Origin: Thalassobium sp.
Lineage (GTDB): Bacteria; Pseudomonadota; Gammaproteobacteria; Pseudomonadales; Oceanobacteraceae
Assembly (NCBI GenBank): GCA_002733205.1
Contig: NVUW01000004.1
Span: 310,001-374,000 of the forward strand
Length of the DNA stretch: 64,000 nt
Reading direction: 5' to 3'
Shown here: piece by piece, positions 62,083-64,000 of the stretch
How positions within the stretch are numbered: position 1 is the stretch's first letter
Layout: the number at the start of each line of letters is the position of its first letter
Notes under the pieces: generated by a model
What the model was told of the DNA's origin: nothing
Seen by the model: the letters and a program-made list of their open reading frames with translations, nothing else
Database searches by the model: none
Made by a program: the position numbers and the translations under genes

Positions 62083-63123
62083 ATGAATATAGACATCAAT
62101 GTACGTTTTACACCACCTGTTCTTCAAAATTATCTTGAGCAACAGAAAATTCATATCTCTGACAATACACTGTCAGCGGATACCGATCTATACAACTACC
62201 TTACTGTTAGTGCCTGCAATCATATTTTTATAGGTTGCCCGGATCTAGAAAAAGTAAAGGATGAAAAAGATGCTCATGATCTGGCCTCGGCCTGCAACAT
62301 GAAGATAGCGAGTATCAGTAAAGTGTCGAAGAGAAAGATTGGAGGCTTTGGCTATATCCCTTTGTACAACCTTAATAAGGCGGGTGTTGAAATCACACGC
62401 TGCCTTGAACAATACGGAATGGACGGTCTGATGTTAAGCGGAAATACTATGGGCCGCTTTCTAGGAGATCCAGCCTTTGACAGTATAATGCAACAATTAC
62501 AGGAGTATCAGGCAACCGTAATGCTGGTGCCGGCACTGCATCCGAACACCGCTCAGATTAACCTTCAACAACCGGAATTTCTGGTTGAAACGCCGTGCGA
62601 TATAACCCGTGCAGCCCTCAATCTGGTTCTGTCCGGAACACTTGAAAGATACCCCAGCATTAATTGGATACTGGCTGAAGGTGGCGGTTTTCTTCCTTAC
62701 ATCAGCTGGCGTGTGTCTCTGGCAAACGCCATGGCTGAATACAGTACAGATATTCCGATGGGAATGATGAACTACCTGCGCCGTTTTTATTTTGTTACTA
62801 CCCGATCACACAGTAGCTTTCAAATTGCGTCCATGCAGGAACTGGGTGGTGACCACCACCTGTTATACGGATCCGGTGCCGGTGATTTTAGCCTTGACGA
62901 AATAAAAAATCAGACCATTGCTCTGGAAAAAACAATGATGGAAGCGGGGCTGAGTAAAACACTTGTCGGGCGCGACAATGCCCTGAGGTTATTTCCTGCA
63001 TATACCCGCCCAGGCCAATCGGTACAAGCAGCTCCCCGGTACCAGCACGCACCGGCAGCGGTACGCCTGCGAAGTCGACTGCTCTCACCCTTGATCAAAA
63101 TAGCCGATAAACTACGTCATTAA
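62083..63123 (+). CDS. Amidohydrolase-like protein lacking all metal ligands
   Basis: 346 residues starting MNIDINVRFTPP, clearly parallel to the preceding gene (for example ETPCDITRAALNLVLSGTLE against CDTTRAALNLIRYDVLNR). Every ligand is replaced: HHH by NVR at the first site, the SHSGG His by EGGG, and GSDFPF by GSGAGDF. A catalytic role is unlikely; a structural or regulatory partner of the active copy is more plausible. It runs to within 4 nt of the converging broken gene. Confidence 0.8.
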   Translation: MNIDINVRFTPPVLQNYLEQQKIHISDNTLSADTDLYNYLTVSACNHIFIGCPDLEKVKDEKDAHDLASACNMKIASISKVSKRKIGGFGYIPLYNLNKAGVEITRCLEQYGMDGLMLSGNTMGRFLGDPAFDSIMQQLQEYQATVMLVPALHPNTAQINLQQPEFLVETPCDITRAALNLVLSGTLERYPSINWILAEGGGFLPYISWRVSLANAMAEYSTDIPMGMMNYLRRFYFVTTRSHSSFQIASMQELGGDHHLLYGSGAGDFSLDEIKNQTIALEKTMMEAGLSKTLVGRDNALRLFPAYTRPGQSVQAAPRYQHAPAAVRLRSRLLSPLIKIADKLRH

Positions 63124-63791
63124 TCATCCTGCAACAACAGGTCACTGATAAGCGCTCGAGCATGAAAATCCATCGCTACGGGCGCATACGGCTTACCGGA
63201 TACCGTTGCCAGTGTGGCACTGCCACTGTTCATATCCATAAATGATGATTTAAGAAATTTCCAACGACCATAGCGCCCGGAATCGCTGTCCGCTAGGTAT
63301 GCATCAATTACGGGCACCAGCCTCACCTCGTCCCACAAAACAAATGCAGATTTCATTTCCCAGGGTAACTCGTAAGTTCCGACATAAGCCCTGAACTGGT
63401 ATTGCATATTCAGGTAAGCGATAAGTCCTGCAATATCTGTATCGTCAGCAGGCTCCGGCGGCATCTGTTCAAGAACAGGGGTTATACGGGCAGAACGTCT
63501 GTCGTTATCCGCCAGGGAAATAATTCATCGCCTTTCATCTCTGTCACCTGAGTCAGGTAATCAGCAAGATCTTTGATGTATATCTCCATTTCAGTACTGA
63601 AACTACTGCCCAGAACATCGCTCAACTCTTCCTGAAAGCGGTTACAGTAGTCTTCATTAAACCCCTCACAACGAAAAAGTATTACATCAGACACAAGCAG
63701 ACAGGCAGCGACACCAGGATCGGCCAGAGAACGGGGTATACCCCCCCAGAATAATAAGGATAAATAAAGAATGGAGAATCAGATTTTTCAT
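63120..63791 (-). pseudogene. Secreted-protein gene split by two frameshifts
   Basis: Read on the minus strand from 63791: a signal peptide (MKNLILHSLFILIILGG) runs out of frame at a run of seven G (63741-63747). With one G fewer it joins LADPGVAACLLVSDVILFRC and the following ~70 codons. That frame ends at 63482 in TAA, while the -1 frame continues to give VLEQMPPEPADDTDIAGLIA through to 63120. So three frames make one ~220-residue exported protein. Could be real decay, homopolymer switching or sequence error. Family not recognised. Confidence 0.65.
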
Positions 63792-63924
63792 ATCGGTGAG
63801 TCCAGAAAAAGTCTCAGATCCCATATGGGATCTGAGCAACCCCCTTCTCATACAGGGATTAAGGTAATCAACCCTCACTCCGAGGCTGACTGTCCATCCA
63901 TAAATTACACCCAAACTCACATTT

Positions 63925-63943
63925 AAACACAAGTGTTCATTTT
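63925..63943. promoter_or_regulatory. Second copy of the operator-like palindrome
   Basis: AAACACAAGTGTTCATTT, with perfect AACAC/GTGTT arms, about 25 nt before the last start codon. It matches the element at 60928-60945 in 10 of 12 palindrome positions plus the TTCATTT flank. Suggests autoregulation by the gene at the window edge. Confidence 0.6.
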
Positions 63944-63968
63944 TGAATTAGTATATTAATGCATTACT

Positions 63969-64000
63969 ATGAGCAAACACTCCTCAGAGCACAGCCATAA
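63969..64000 (+). CDS. Start of a gene cut by the window edge (possible TetR-like regulator)
   Basis: ATG at 63969 encodes MSKHSSEHSH before the sequence ends. The start lies downstream of TATATTAAT and the palindrome, the typical layout of an autoregulated TetR-family gene. Family is inferred only from the operator. Confidence 0.35.
   Translation, partial: MSKHSSEHSH

Overview
The window is chromosomal DNA of a Gammaproteobacterium. An Oceanospirillales- or Pseudomonadales-like host is suggested by the P2-type prophage, the Pseudomonas-like tRNA and the DUF1302/DUF1329 pair. This is a guess from gene content, not a computed placement. About 8 kb is ordinary backbone: positions 1-2148 and roughly 57.6 kb to the end. 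Almost everything between is acquired DNA stacked behind one CAU-anticodon tRNA gene.

Layout. (1) 20-1950: a LysR regulator and an AEC-family permease, then an intact tRNA(CAU) at 2120-2196. (2) 2149-36776: a P2-like prophage (HP1/K139 flavour) bounded by a 48-bp perfect repeat of the tRNA 3' half. The tail, baseplate and head genes run on the minus strand (O, N, M, L, R, sheath, tube, lysis, tape measure, W, J, I, fibre, D, V homologues). Terminase, portal and an Ogr-type activator run on the plus strand. A HicA/HicB-like pair follows, then a minus-strand early operon (replication protein A, a CsrA-like protein, MazG-like and DnaQ-like enzymes), a repressor, three accessory genes and the integrase. 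(3) About 36.8-53.4 kb: a Tn7-like transposon with a natural TnsA-TnsB fusion, TnsC and TniQ. Its cargo is anti-phage: QatABCD, a DRT2-type reverse transcriptase with a predicted template RNA, and an SMC/Rad50-like ATPase beside a GIY-YIG nuclease that I cannot match to a named system. Two decayed copies of the tniQ 3' end lie at cargo boundaries, as if the island grew by recombination or replacement at that point. (4) 53.4-57.1 kb: a further accessory cluster with a ParS/MbcA-like protein, a HipA-like kinase, a VbhA-like orphan antitoxin and an ERI-1-like exonuclease. (5) 57.6 kb to the end: an outer-membrane DUF1302/DUF1329 operon, divergent from a metal-dependent amidohydrolase, a paralogue of it that has lost every metal ligand, and a secreted-protein gene broken by frameshifts. 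A regulator-like start codon lies at the window edge. The divergent promoter and the edge gene share an operator-like palindrome.

How it works together: the tRNA is the phage attachment site and probably also the landing pad for the transposon, because the candidate transposon end lies about 25 bp past the tRNA 3' end. The defence genes sit within the transposon. The prophage adds its own candidate exclusion or regulation genes next to its repressor. The strongest leads for undescribed biology are the ATPase/GIY-YIG pair, the repressor/membrane-protein pair sharing a short Gly/Ser/Ala motif, and the tniQ-tail boundary pattern.
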